A stretch of DNA of 64,000 nucleotides, taken from positions 372,001 through 436,000 of the forward strand of contig JAMJFZ010000696.1 of assembly GCA_026225945.1 (NCBI GenBank). The letters are read 5' to 3'. This document shows, piece after piece, positions 11,264-22,785 of the stretch. The stretch's first letter is position 1, and each line of letters starts with the position of its first letter. The stretch is from Cricetomys ansorgei. Its lineage: Eukaryota; Chordata; Mammalia; Rodentia; Nesomyidae. The translations under genes and the position numbers were made by a program. The notes beneath the pieces were generated by a model, which was given only the letters and a program-made list of their open reading frames with translations, was not told where the DNA came from and did not search any database.

Positions 11264-11510
11264 GTGTTTTTTTTTTTCTTAAAATTTACTTTTATTATTT
11301 TTAATTATGTGTCTGTATATGTCAGTATGTAGGTCCACACACATTGCGCATAGAGGTCAGAGGTGTTGGATATTCTTGGAGCTGGTGCTACAGGCAGTTA
11401 TGAAACTCCTGATGGGGTGCTGGGATTGAACTCTTGTTCCCTGGAGGATCAGTATGTGCTCCTAACTGCTGAGGCATCTTTCTAGTTATCTACCAATCTC
11501 TTGACCCACA
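11264..11510 (-). mobile_element. B3/B2-type SINE
   Basis: Read in reverse, this has the tRNA-derived SINE layout. The plus strand shows a T-rich tail at 11267-11310, 'catagaggtcagaggtgttg', 'ggtgctgggattgaactctt' near 11417 and 'cctaactgctgaggcatctt' at the tRNA head. It abuts the B1 upstream. Confidence 0.75.
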
Positions 11511-12635
11511 CAGATATCTTGTTTCAGTAACACAAATCATAACTCTAACCACAAACTAATAATAAAACTGTAAGTTATCTAGTTGAAAGACATTTCTTCT
11601 ATTCTTTACAATAATTATGGGAAAACCTCACATGTTACTTGAAAAGTGATTCTACTTCAAAGGACTAATTGTTGATGGTCTGGCTATACTTCTCTATGTT
11701 GACAATCCATTAGCAGACATGGTACCTGCAATTGTTGTGTACCCTTTGTCATGTAACGCTAACATTTTAGAAACTACTCACTTTGCCCTTGTTTTCTCTG
11801 CAATTGAATAAGCTGCTTAGAAGCTGAAGATAGGTTTTGGATATGATATCATGTCATAAACAGCTTGGCATGGTAAACAGAATTAAAGTGAATTATCATG
11901 ATTTTCCACTAATTTACATTTTTTCCATAGAGAGCAAACACTTTAACAAATCAGCTACACATAAATAGGAACTAATATTAGCATAAATATTAAACATAAA
12001 TAGGATATAATTTACAGGAAAATTTAGAGAACTATAATCACCTGAGTACAATTAGACAGCTTATTAATCTCTGTTACAAATTTTAATCTTTTTACTTGTT
12101 TTGATTTAGTTTTAAAGCGAAAACTACTTAACTCTCTCAATATGTGCCTGTGTGAAAGGGCTCTGGCCTTGCAGTCAGCATTCCAGCTATATTCTTCTGT
12201 AGGGACTAAATGCTACTCAGTGGGAAATTACAATAATTGTATTTGACTCCATGAACATATCACAGTGTATTATTAATTCCAATGAGTTTTTTCTTTAATC
12301 CTGTATGATTTCACATGGTGCCATGGAGTTAAATATCACCTCTGTGCACACTACAAAATTGGTTCTCAATTCCTGCTGCCTACCTGATTTTCTACTTGAA
12401 GATTTCAGTGATTTCTAAGATTTACTATTACCAAAATGAAAATTTTGATTTCCTTATCACCATATTAATCTTCAGTATTTTCAAAAGAAAAAAAAACTTC
12501 CAGAAAATGGAGTTACTACCAATCCAGTTGTTTAAATTTTAAATTTGGAAATCATCGTTGAGTCCTATGTTTCTGCCATTTATTATCCTCCATACCTAAT
12601 GTGTAATATATCCTAACCTCTAAAATACATTTTCA
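11511..12635. other. Unique sequence, no feature recognised
   Basis: About 1.1 kb of AT-rich sequence without a repeat family I can name and without a credible open frame. Confidence 0.45.
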
Positions 12636-12639
12636 TCTT

Positions 12640-13075
12640 CTTTTCTTTATACCCAATGTCATCCCCTTGCTCCTAAGCCAGCAGAGTATGTTCCCTCCCT
12701 TTGTCCTTGCGCCCTTAAATTCTACTCTCCATGGAGAGTATTTTTATCCTTAAAATACAAATCAGTCCATTTTGATCTCTTTATTGAAAATCTTTAAAGA
12801 TGCCCTATAACATAAAATTCAGTTTCTCCTCATGAGATAAGTTGTACACGATCTATTTCCTCCTTCATGTAACTGAAACCCAGCTGGATCTCATTTGTGT
12901 CTGTTAGCAAAATGAACATTCCTTCCTCAGGATTACATTGTAACTAGAATTCTTTGCCAAAATCTCATTTTCAAGCTCTTTGCCTGGGTTCTTGATATAT
13001 CTATCTGCTACTAGAATATAAAGCTCTTGAAGGCAGGGGAGCTGTCCATATCAGAATCTGCTCTTCAGACTCTTA
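12640..13075 (+). mobile_element. L2-like LINE fragment
   Basis: The order of blocks resembles the 3' part of L2: 'aaaatacaaatcagtccatt', 'tctttaaagatgccctataa', 'gatctatttcctccttcatg', and near the end 'ctactagaatataaagctct' with 'tgaaggcaggggagctgtcc'. L2 is an ancient mammalian LINE; all copies in rodents are inactive and diverged. Confidence 0.65.
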
Positions 13076-13124
13076 AAATTCTATTGAGGAACTTAATCAG
13101 TGAATTAACAGTTATTAAAGTCTA

Positions 13125-13622
13125 CAATGGTTAATTTGATTGTTAGCTTGATTGCATCTGAATCAAATAAGAGGCAGATTTCTTATGGAGTCTCTGAGAA
13201 TATTTCCTGGAAAGATTTAACTGAGAGATAAAGTCTCCTTCAGACTGGGCAGCAGCTTCCACAGGTGGCCCATATCTAAAGAGGTCTGAGGGAAAAGTAG
13301 GGCTATATTTACCCGTCTCTTTTGCTCTCTGCTGGTTGAGTGCGTCTACCCTGTTGCTACTATCCTTCACTGCTGTCAGAAACTAGCTTTTGAGTCCTTC
13401 CAACGTGGTACAAAGATCAGCAGCCTTCTAGGAATCTTCCAGGTATTCAGTGCCATCTTAGGACTGCTTAGTCATCCCACTTTGTGGACTAAGAAGCTAC
13501 TCGGTCCTCAGCCTCAGCATTGCTGGACTACACAGTCTGAGCTGTGTAAGACAATCTAATAAATCTTTGTTGTATGTGTTTGTTCTATTAGTTCTGTTCT
13601 AGAGAGATCCCTGTAATACAAC
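13125..13622 (+). mobile_element. MLT2-like ERVL solo LTR
   Basis: The 5' part has 'agcttgattgcatctgaatc' and 'tatttcctggaaagatttaa'. The 3' end has the MLT2 hallmark: 'aatctaataaatctttgttg' (containing AATAAA), then 'tctattagttctgttctaga' and 'gagatccctgtaatacaa'. Nothing viral flanks it, so it is a solo LTR. The minus-strand frame at 13143-13370 lies inside it and is not a gene. Confidence 0.8.
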
Positions 13623-14133
13623 ATTCAAATGAAGGAGTAGTGTGTGTTATCAGAGCTTTTCAAAACAATATATTTTCTTTAGCTGTTTAAGTGCTTCCTT
13701 TAGATTTAGATAATTAAAATATGCCAAATGAGGTCTTTCCTAGCATGATCCTAATGGCTTAAATGATCAAATGATATCTGAGTAACTCATTGGGGCCACT
13801 GACTAGATATTTCTAAGAAAGTATTTCTACATATGAATGTAGACCCTGAGAAGAGATTTTCTGACAACAACTTTCTTTCTCATCACAAGTTTTCCTGGGA
13901 GAAACTGGCTGGCACTTGCTAAGGAAGGATGACATTGAAATTAAAATTTGCCTTTGGCTGAACTCTCCTATAGTAGGATTTTTCATGTTGCAAGTCAACT
14001 AGAATGCTGTGAGATCTACCAGAGATATTATTAAAGCACAGTTAAGGCAATGGATAGGAAATGACTTGTCATCAGAGAGATTATACTTACAAACCAGACA
14101 TGATTATACTAATTGGTTTCTTAAGGTAATAGG
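13623..14133. other. Unique sequence, no feature recognised
   Basis: No family or gene recognised. The minus-strand frame at 13813-13998 has no domain. Confidence 0.4.
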
Positions 14134-14557
14134 TGTTAGAGGCAGACAGAAGGAGACCCCTGAGAAATCACCAGGACTCTAAGATCCATGCAAAAACCAG
14201 AGGTTTATTTCCAGTGCATTGCGGTCCACCCTCACAGGGCAACCTCCAGCATACTCTAAGTATAGTTTATATAGGCTTTTCAAAGGCAGAGCTTAGCAAC
14301 ACGGTGTGAGGCACAATTCTGTTGGTTACATAGTGATGTGAGTATTGACCTTTAAACTGATTGGTGCTGGCATATAGAAAGGTTGCAGGCACTAGAAAAT
14401 GTAAACTTAGGGTGTTTAGTCAATGCAGGTGCGGGGAGATCCTTAGCCCAAGGTTGTTAGTCAGTGCTCCATATCTTGTTTGCGTTAGAAATTGTTTTCC
14501 TTACTCTAGTTCTGGGAACTGTTCTGAGTCACCTTGCCCCTGACTTGGGCCTACACA
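14134..14557 (-). mobile_element. Rodent ERV (ERVK-type) solo LTR
   Basis: On the minus strand the element starts with TG ('tgtgtaggcccaagtcaggg') and ends with CA ('tctgcctctaaca'). An AATAAA signal is seen as 'tttatt' at about 14203-14208, roughly 70 bases before the LTR 3' end. The R/U5 text 'ctggtttttgcatgg' and 'aggggtctcc' is typical of rodent class II LTRs. I found no matching 6-base target-site duplication, so the ends could be off by some bases. Confidence 0.65.
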
Positions 14558-16414
14558 GTTTTGGTGCAACTAGAAGCCTGACTAAAGTTTAGCTGCTTTG
14601 GTTTTTGTTCTTTCATAGGTACATTTTCAATCACCAAATGCAAACTCTTTCTGACTTTGAGTAGACAATGATAAAGGTGGAATCAAAATGGAGTTAGACA
14701 CTTGTCTTTTCCTATACTGAGTTCCTTAATAGGCTGGAAAGATATCTTAAAAAACTAAATAATTTCAAAAAACTTTTAAAAAGTCACACATGTTGAAGCT
14801 CCCCCCAATTCATGTTAAGTATTTTAGAAATACTTAAAAAGTAAGAACATCTTAAGTTACCAAATATTTTAAATTGATTCTATAATTAGAATTGACTAGA
14901 TTGTGCTGAAATGACAAATAAACCTTGAAATCTTATAGTTTAACTATAGTAGACGTTTACTCCTCTTCTATATAAGCCTGATGTGGTTTGGGTTCCTCAT
15001 ATCTCATACCATCTGGAACATGTATCCTCCTCTGACAATAAGCCTGAGCAAAAGAGAGCTTTACACCATATCAACCCTAAATGATTCATGTTGATTATCT
15101 TAAAGATAATGGCCCCAAAATAGTAGACTTAATCCAAGACACCAAAAGATGTTTATAACCAAAAAATGTTTATACTAAAACTAAATGAAATAAAATTGTT
15201 CAGGTATTATTTAAAGAGCCAGAAAATACAAGTTCTATTGGAAATGATAAATAACACCTCAGCACAGGTCCCAAAGAAACTTTAATTAAAATATACTTTA
15301 CATCTAGTAATTTAATTATCTTTCCATGGAGAGGTAGAAAACCAGAACGGTTCCAGTTTCCAATAATTAATAGCTATAGAATAAATTAAAAATATGGCTC
15401 CAAAAGAAGACATTTATCTGAAAACTGTAGTTGTATACTGCTCGGTGGCTGAGTCAAGAAAACATGGAGGCATTTTCATATGTGGAAGCCCTGCCAGACC
15501 TGAGCAGAGGGAACCACCATCATGGCAAGTGCCATACTTGACCTTCGAATCCTGAGCTCAGGTGTATTTATTGATTCAGCACTCCTCAGGTGCAGATCAT
15601 GAGCAATCAAACCTCCCCCTCAGAAATTCAACACCTGCAGACAATACAAAACGCCAAGACCTAGGCAGCCCCTCACCCAATAGTGCATAAAACAATTATT
15701 TTAAAAACAACTAAAAATAAACTTCTACAAAAGAAAACAGCAACTTTTATCATCAAGTATTTGAGGAACAACAGATCACCTCTATGTTATATTAACAGTT
15801 TTAGAGGTAGAGAAATAAAAATACCATCACACCAATTTCACAATGATTCTAGAAACAAAGTTGATACAAAAAGAAACTGTGGACCCATTTAATGTTCCAC
15901 AATAGCTTAAACTCACCAAATACATTCTGTTGTGCCAGACTTAGTTCAAAGCCTTCTAGGCTCAATTTTACAAGGGAATTCCACATCTAGAAAAGGTTGA
16001 ACAGGTTGTTTTGTACTAACTTTAGCAATAAAAATAGCTAGAACAGTTGAATTAAAATATTTCAGAAAAACGTTTTCAAAGTCATTACGGAATTAATAAT
16101 GTAGGAGCAATTCCTAGGGCCAAGATCACAGTGAAAATGGGAGCCAGAGAGGGAAGTATGGGATTGGTACTGTTTTAGGCTTCTAAGAAATTATTGATTC
16201 TGAAATGTAGTGAAACAAGAGGCTAAGAAACTAAGGTTTTGATAGACCCAAAGAAATCAATAAATTATGAGCCTAGTGGGTGATTTTTGGGGCAGATCAA
16301 AATAGCTGAAAAGAAAATTAGTGATGAGAAGATAATTATGAAGGAAAAAGATCTATACAGAAATAGTAAAGACAAAAGAAAGGGAAACATAATTGATGGT
16401 AAGAGAATATGACA
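14558..16414. other. Mostly unique; possible LTR piece at 15430-15670
   Basis: AT-rich sequence with no gene. Bases 15430-15670 are more GC-rich than the surroundings and contain 'tgtatttattgattcagc', a possible reversed poly(A) signal of an LTR, but I cannot name a family. The frame at 15683-15892 shows no domain. Confidence 0.4.
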
Positions 16415-16964
16415 TGTTAAGAGTTTAATGTATGTGGAATTGTAATATCAGAAAGACAGAAATAAGAAGAAACAGTATTTAATGGGGAATATAATTGCCA
16501 TTTTTCTAAAATCAATGAAAGACAGTGAACCACACATTTTGGAAGTCCTATATAACAAAAGCAGGATTTCTTCTTTATACACATCATAGACAAACTTCTG
16601 AATACCAAAGACAAATTGAAAATCTTTAAAGCCAACAGAACTAAAAAGTAGATTTATACTTCTTAAGGGAAAAACTGTCAAAGAAACAACAGAATCCATA
16701 AGCAAACAAAATGACACCTTCAAAATGAAATTAAATAACTTCCAACCTTGAATTCTTTTATTTGTTAAGTTATCCTTCGAAAATAAAGGCAAAACCAAAG
16801 TATTTTAAATAAAAATAATTGAGAGAATTCATCACTGAAAGACCCACATTAAAGCAAATTTCTAAAGGATGTTCTTTGGGTAGTAGGAAAATAATTACAT
16901 GTAAATGCAAGAAGAAATTTTAAAAAGCAATGAGAAAAGTAATTATTACTATAGGAAAATATAG

Positions 16965-17009
<45 letters not shown>

Positions 17010-17040
17010 CACTATTCTTGAGGAGGCCCAACTGAACAAG
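16415..17040 (+). mobile_element. Ancient L1 (L1M-age) fragment, left part
   Basis: The plus strand carries a recognisable old L1 text: 'atcatagacaaacttctgaa', 'taccaaagacaaattgaaaa', 'ttatccttcgaaaataaagg', 'gagagaattcatcactgaaa' and 'taaaggatgttctttgggta'. A (TG)n tract has grown at 16969-17006. The element resumes after the LTR at 17040-17485. The reverse-strand frames at 16417-16798 are shadows. Confidence 0.75.
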
Positions 17041-17485
17041 CATCTATCCACCCCAGATAGGGAACTGACAACAGACAAAAAGCATGGATATCACTGAAGT
17101 CCAGTGAGTTTTATTGGAGTTGGTTACAGGAATATGTGTGAAGAGTTATTTACTGGAGTAGAAATGAAGACCACTACATCACCAAAAGCCCACCCCAGCA
17201 TGGATGGCAGCATGGATGACGGCTCACAAAATTGGAAACCTGGAGCTTACTGAGAAACCAGAATTCAGCTCAGCAGGTTGGGGATCAGTTGGTCTCAGCC
17301 TCTTTCTGGCAGGCCAGTTGGTCTCTGCTTCTTCCAGGTTGTTCAGTTGGTCTGAACCTCTTCTAGTCAGCTCAGCTTGTCTGAGAGGGTCTCTCAGCAG
17401 TTCTTACAGCTTATTTATGTTTGGAGAGGATGGGTCTAGTGAATCCTGTCAGTTTTAGGAACTTCCTGAAGCCACTGAATCTTTT
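17041..17485 (-). mobile_element. Rodent ERV LTR inserted into ancient L1
   Basis: Read in reverse, the LTR has 'ttcaggaagttcctaaaact', 'gacaggattcactagaccca', a TATA-like 'aacataaataagc', a 'gagaccctctcagacaagct' block and a terminal 'ccaataaaactcactggact' with AATAAA. The same family lies in the opposite orientation at 49188-49785. Old L1 text lies on both sides (16415-17040 and 17560-18190), so the LTR is nested in that L1. Confidence 0.7.
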
Positions 17486-17559
17486 ATCCTGAACTTACTG
17501 GAAGGATAGAGTGTTTTATCTCTTCTTAGAATATTCTGTGTCTTAAAGATGAGCTTCTC

Positions 17560-18190
17560 TCCAAGATGCATGATTTTATCTCAGAAGAAATTGATACACA
17601 ACATTATATTTTAAACAAAAAGGTCAACAATATATGCATACATGTGCCATAAGAACGGAACAACAGATGTCACAAATTGTGGGAAGGAAAAACAGAATTA
17701 AAGTTGTTCTAATGTCCTTGCTTGTCACCGTACTAATTAATGTAACACTTTGGAATTTAACCATGTCAGTTAGAATCTGCTGATTAACCACTAAAGGAGT
17801 AAGCATATACAATAATCATGAAGTAAACAGAATAGGATAACATGATTAACACATTTGACTTCATTGACATTGTTAAGAAGTTGCATTTATCAAGTGGCAG
17901 AATGCACTGATTTAAAATGCTCTTGGGATATTTACCCAGTTTAATAATATATTAGACCATAAAAGAAGTTTTTCAAGTTTTCAGAAGACTGAAATCATGA
18001 TGACTAGATTGTCTGATCACAGTAGAGTTACATTAGAAATCAATAATTTGATGTTCAGAATATCTTGAAATGTTTGGAAATTAAATGGGGCTATTTCTAA
18101 ATAAGTAGTGGTGAACTAAAGAACCACAGTGGAAATTTACACTACTTAGAATTGAGGAAAGATAATAAAATGTAAAAGTATATTCACAAA
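17560..18190 (+). mobile_element. Ancient L1 (L1M-age) fragment, right part
   Basis: The L1 endonuclease/RT region resumes: 'aatatattagaccataaaag', 'actgaaatcatgatgactag', 'tctgatcacagtagagttac', 'attagaaatcaataatttga' and 'atgtttggaaattaaatggg'. All frames are broken. Together with the left part this is one L1 split by an LTR. Confidence 0.75.
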
Positions 18191-18194
18191 GAAG

Positions 18195-19082
18195 ACAGAA
18201 ACTATTATTATGTATGATTTTAACTATGAACCACAACACTGACCAGCACAGTAAGATATTCCTAAGGGTGCAACAGTGACACTCATAGCTTGGTGATAGC
18301 CAACAGGTGTCTAGTTGGACTGAAGGCCTGCTCAACAGTAAGGAAATCATGCTTGGTGATAGAAATCTAGACAAGTACCCAGGGCTAGAGAGGTTATTGA
18401 TCTTAAAAAGGAAACCTACCCACTGCCACTTTATCAGACCAACATAATGCCTAACGGACTATATTCCACTTTATAGCAAGTGGAGACTGTTACAGAAAAA
18501 TACAACTAGACACAATGTAGAGATCAACAAATTGTGGGCTTCCCAGTCCCAATAGATACATACTTAACCACTGCCCTTAAGGCTCAAGGAATAGCACTGA
18601 ACAGGGTGTAGAAAGATAGTAAAGGGTAGAGTTTGTGGTATACTGGAAGTTTGTGGTCACTGAGTGAGTTTTTGTCTCCAAAAATGACTGTCTAAGTAAG
18701 ACCTGAACAATGGCATTATTAATAGACATGCTAACTCAGACTCTCATGGAGTCTCACTCCTAGCCAAAGAACTATAGACAATTAATGATTACTGAGAATA
18801 GGAGAATTAGTGTCTCCCAGAGATGAGCATCTAATTGGTTATCCAGTACAAAGTGGTCAGCTTTGAAATCATATACACACATGCAACAAAATGGACTTGG
18901 TAGGTTGTGTTTATATATTTATGCACCTATCTACCTACTTATATAACGATAATAACCAAAGAAAAATAGGTCATCAATTCAAGGAGGGGATGGGGAAGGA
19001 GCAGAAGGCGGAAATACTAGGGGAGAAGTGATATAATTGTATTTAAATTTAAATATATTTTTAAAAATCCAAGAAAACCACC
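18195..19082 (+). mobile_element. L1 (Lx-like) 3'-UTR
   Basis: Key blocks are 'gaccagcacagtaagatatt', 'aatcatgcttggtgatagaa', 'actcctagccaaagaactat', 'agtacaaagtggtcagcttt' and an A-rich end at 19060-19080 ('aaatatatttttaaaaat'). This is the 3' end of a rodent-specific L1 lineage. A second plus-strand copy sits at 19590-20544. The reverse frame at 18081-18374 is a shadow. Confidence 0.75.
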
Positions 19083-19259
19083 CGGAAACTATTGAAGTTT
19101 TAATCATTCAAAGAGATGATCTATGGATCTTGGGGGAGAGCATTACCAGCTTAGATGGGAAATTTTTATTTAAATTGTATATGTATTCTGTAGAGACTGA
19201 CTTAGGTCTATTGTAGGCATTTTTATATAGTTAATAGTGTAAATCGTTATGACTTTTTC

Positions 19260-19575
19260 AGGTTTTCTCATTGTTTTTACCGTCCTCCTTCCCTTTTTTC
19301 TGTTTATCGCCTTACTCTTCCTTAATTAGTGCTCCTATTTTCCCATTTCCCCCTTCAGATCACTGTACTCAACTTTCCCCCTCTTTGTTGCTCCCCTACC
19401 CTTGCACCCAAAACAGTCCTTTTTTTACTTTCCTGATTTCTGTAGTTATACAACTTATGTACTCACATTGAAGATTTTGAACTAGGAGTCTCAGATGAGA
19501 GAAAACATTCTTTCTGGGTCTGGGTTACCTTAATCAATATGACCTTTTCTACGAGAAGCCCTTTTTTGAGTAGTT
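19260..19575 (-). mobile_element. L1 (Lx-like) 3'-UTR fragment
   Basis: Reversed L1 text: a long pyrimidine-rich part (19270-19440), then 'cagatgagagaaaacattct' and 'ttctgggtctgggttacctt', which are typical of the reversed end of rodent L1. It lies between two plus-strand copies. The plus frame at 19271-19471 is a low-complexity artefact. Confidence 0.65.
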
Positions 19576-19589
19576 AGTCAGGGTTATCC

Positions 19590-20543
19590 AAAAGATTCAT
19601 GCAACATTATAGGCTATTGCTAGTGTCCTTGGTTGCTCAGACACAGTGCCCAGAGATTCATGAGCTGGAACTGACTTGAGAACACTCTTTTATGGTATCA
19701 GAAAGTGCCATTTAAGCTTCAAAGGAAGAAAGCAACACATAGTCATACCCAGCTATGAAACTTATGAACCACAACAACAAGAAGCATAATATAATAACTC
19801 TATGGGTGCATTAATGGCACACATAACAATGTGGTTACAAATAGCTCTTATTGGACTTAAACCTGCTCAACAAGAGGAAAATCATGCTTGGTACTGAAAA
19901 CTTAGCTAACTTCTCAGGGTTAGCAAAGTCATAGAACTTAAAGTAAAAACTTACAGCTACTATGTTACTAAGCCAGCACAATCCCTAACTACATTCTAAA
20001 TATCTGTCCTTATACTCACTTATACAAATAATTGTAGTCCTCACCCCCATAAAGGAAACTTGACTTTGCAACAGAGATCATTTCAAAAATCACAACCAAT
20101 GAAAATGCTGAGTTGTGGAACCTAGTAACAATGGATACATCTACGAAGCACTCCTGCACCGAAGGCTCAGAGAAAACTGTAGAAGAGGGATCATAAAGAT
20201 TGTAAGATCCAGAACAGTGGTCTGAATCTGTGGGTCATGACCCCTTGGGGGGTCCAACAACCCTTTCACAGGGGTAGCCTAAGAACATCTGCATATCAAA
20301 TATTTACATTATGATTCATAACAGTAACAAAATTACCGTTATTTAGTGGCAACAAAAATCATTTTATGGTTAAGGGTCACCACAACGTGAGGAACTAAAT
20401 TGAAGAATCACAGTATTAGGAAGATTGAGAACCAGTGATCCAGAGGAACAGGGAGTTTGTTATGAGTTTTGTGTCTCATACGAATGTAATAGAAGTTACA
20501 CCCATAAAAATCTTACCAACAAGACTTCCTATACATGAGCTGA

Positions 20544-20544
<1 letters not shown>
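19590..20544 (+). mobile_element. L1 (Lx-like) 3'-UTR, split by a hAT element
   Basis: It aligns with 18195-18650 through 'tatgaaccacaacaacaaga', 'aaaatcatgcttggtactga' and 'aagccagcacaatccctaac'. After the hAT insertion the L1 text resumes ('ggaacagggagtttgttatg', then 'cttaccaacaagacttccta' and 'acatgagctga'). Confidence 0.7.
20215..20437 (+). mobile_element. URR1-type hAT-Charlie DNA transposon (non-autonomous)
   Basis: The element opens 'cagtggtctgaatctgtggg' and closes 'agattgagaaccagtg', imperfect inverted termini of the URR1/MER5-like class. The interior has 'tcatgaccccttggggggtc', 'ccctttcacaggggtagcct', a 'tttacattatgattcataac' block and 'ggtcaccacaacgtgaggaa', the standard URR1 text. 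It is flanked by ATCCAGAA (20207-20214) and ATCCAGAG (20438-20445), a 7/8 match to an 8-base target-site duplication, as expected for hAT. It has no transposase and must have been moved in trans. Confidence 0.85.
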
Positions 20545-20586
<42 letters not shown>

Positions 20587-20875
20587 CGCCAGAGGTAGAC
20601 TTCACAGGGTGGGGGGCCTTTGTCAATAGCATTTTAACCTTTTTTTTTTTTAAAGACAAGGTCTCTTGGTGAATCTGCAGTTTACTGATTTGGTTAGGCT
20701 GACTGGCCAGCAAGCTTCCAGAATCCTCCTGTCTCCTCCTCCCTAGTGCTGGGATTATAGGCACATGCCACCATGAGTGGCTTTTATATGGGTGATCTTT
20801 ATATTGGGGATTGGAACTCATATCCCTACGCTTGTGCAGCAGTATTTGATGCATTGAACTATCTTGCCAAACCCA
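20545..20875 (-). mobile_element. B4-type SINE with (TG)n tail
   Basis: A (TG)n tract at 20545-20582 is followed by a reversed B1-like core ('aaagacaaggtctcttggtg', 'cctccctagtgctgggatta', 'taggcacatgccaccatgag') and a reversed tRNA-like end ('ttggggattggaactcatat'). The minus-strand frame at 20513-20854 is a by-product. Confidence 0.75.
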
Positions 20876-20904
20876 ACCATATTATACTTTACTAATGGGT
20901 AGAA

Positions 20905-21165
20905 CGGCATGATTAAGTGGAGAAACATACTTGAAATTTGGATGGGACATAGTGGACAATTCTGAAGCTCATTGTAGTTGAAGCCCCATCTCTCTCACTT
21001 CTCATCAGTGTAACCTTGGTAAGCTAAACTTTTTTGCCTTTACTGTTTCCTGCATCTGTAAAGTGGCAATGCCACATTAATCTTTCCTTTACAAAGTTAA
21101 GTGAGGCATTCTATCTACCATGTCTAATCTATATTGAATCCTAGTGGTGTTCATGTGACCCATAT
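20905..21165 (+). mobile_element. MIR SINE
   Basis: Ancient tRNA-derived MIR text in the plus direction: 'tctctctcacttctcatcag' then 'tgtaaccttggtaagctaaa' (the conserved core), followed by 'gtttcctgcatctgtaaagt' and 'ggcaatgccaca'. The core is well aligned; the ends are uncertain. Confidence 0.75.
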
Positions 21166-21764
21166 ACCACTCTTTCAATCCTTCAGGTAGTACTGTCCTC
21201 CTTGCTTGTTTTTCCGACATGACCATGGTCTTACCTGCTTCTGTGGAATATAAGAAGGTGCTCATCCATTCCCATTCATCACTTCCTACCTCTGCTAAAC
21301 TCTACTTGTTAAGGGCAATAATCTGTTTTCTTAGTTTTTATAACTATCCATATTCTTCACAAATGTATGCCATAAATCTTGAAAAGCTACTTGATATATG
21401 ACAAGATACACAAAACAGTATGTAATGTCTATACTTTAGAAATTATATTTTAAATAGATATCTCCAAGTAAAAACATTTTCGAGAACCCAAGAAGCTGGT
21501 TCCAAGGTTTATTAGAAAAATAAAGGAGATAAAAAATACCAGGGAAGTTATTTTTAAACTGAGAACATGAAGGGAGGGATTTGTCTTACCATTAATTAAT
21601 ACAAGTTATTTTTAAAAATAGACAAGTTATACATGAGATCGCTTGTGTGAGAGTGTAGAGATAATTGTTGTTTATCTATTTAAAAGATCTCTGGAATAAA
21701 AACTCACACTTAAAATTAATTTCCAATACAATAAATAAGTTATGCTTTTGAATATTTACTAACT
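21166..21764. other. Unique sequence, no feature recognised
   Basis: AT-rich sequence without a repeat family that I recognise. Short frames such as 21219-21401 show no domain. Confidence 0.4.
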
Positions 21765-22785
21765 TTTTGAGACACAATCTCTCTGTCTCTCTCTGTAGAC
21801 GTCCAATCATGTTGGGTGCCAGATGTAGCTGTGGATTCAGTACAAAAGGCAATTTATTCTTTGGCTAATTCAATCACCAGTCCTTAGTCTTAGAGCCTTG
21901 GAGCATTTGGCTTTGATACAATCTAGTCTTTAGCCTAGACCTGGAAGGCTTCAATCTCCATATCCTCTGAGACTTACTGTTGACTAGCTCCTTCTGAATT
22001 CAGAGCTGTACTGATAACCAACACTTCTGGCTCAACTCAACTCACTCATTGTCCTGGCTCAAATTCTTTCCCAAGCTGTTGGTTCAAACTGACCTTCTGA
22101 GCTAGCTAACTGTTTCTGACTAAACTCTTCTGACTGGCTGACTGGCTGACTCCTGCAACTTCTCTGACTGAACTGCTCTGATCCGTTTCAAATTACCCCC
22201 CTTCCATCTAATACTGACTTCTTCTGCCTAGTTGCTGCTCTGTCTCTTCCTCAGACTCCTCAGATTGCTTCATACTGTCTCATATTGCCTCTATATCTCT
22301 GCCTCTGTGTCTCTTATCCTCTCTGGCTTCCTGCTACAGACTGCTCTGTGTCTCTGCCTCTGTTTCTCTCTAACTGACTCTCTGTCTCTGAGCTGAGGGC
22401 TTGCTTTTCAATCACAAGAGTTGGGCGTGTTCTCATTCTGACATACTGGGATTAAAGTACTAACATTCTTTCTACATTCTATCCAGACCACAGAGGCCTC
22501 TGAATGCGATCTCTTTTTATAGACCCTTGGATTTGATCCCTTCCTAGAGACCCCTGGATGTGATCCTTTCGCAGAGCAGTCATGTTGCTAGATTAAATGA
22601 TTAAATATTCCTCTCCATCTCTGTCTATCTCTCTGTTTCTCTCCATTGCCTCTTTTCTCACCCTAGATAGCCTGGAACTCATTGTATAGACCTTTGTGGC
22701 CTTGAGATCATAGTGATTTTCCTGCTCCTACCTTCTGAGTGCTTCAATTATAGGCTTGTGCTACCACATGCAGCCCAACATGGTT
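21765..22785 (-). mobile_element. B1-type SINE, apparently split by an LTR
   Basis: The plus strand has a reversed B1 start at 21765 ('tttttgagacacaatctctc') and reversed B1 text again at 22660-22775 ('agatagcctggaactcattg', 'tgtatagacctttgtggcct', 'ctgagtgcttcaattatagg'). The ERV fragment at 21811-22590 lies between. I read this as one B1 interrupted by the LTR, though two separate SINEs are possible. Confidence 0.55.
21811..22590 (-). mobile_element. ERVK-like LTR with primer-binding site remnant
   Basis: On the minus strand the LTR ends in '...cagctaca', two bases later followed by TGGCACCCAAC (21811-21821), one base from the tRNA-Lys primer-binding site TGGCGCCCAAC. A reversed AATAAA lies at 21853-21858, about 30 bases before the LTR 3' end, as expected. 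The LTR interior is pyrimidine-rich on the plus strand with CTGACT/CTCTG repetition. Almost nothing internal remains beyond the primer site, so the provirus is a 5' fragment. The far end is uncertain. Confidence 0.65.
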
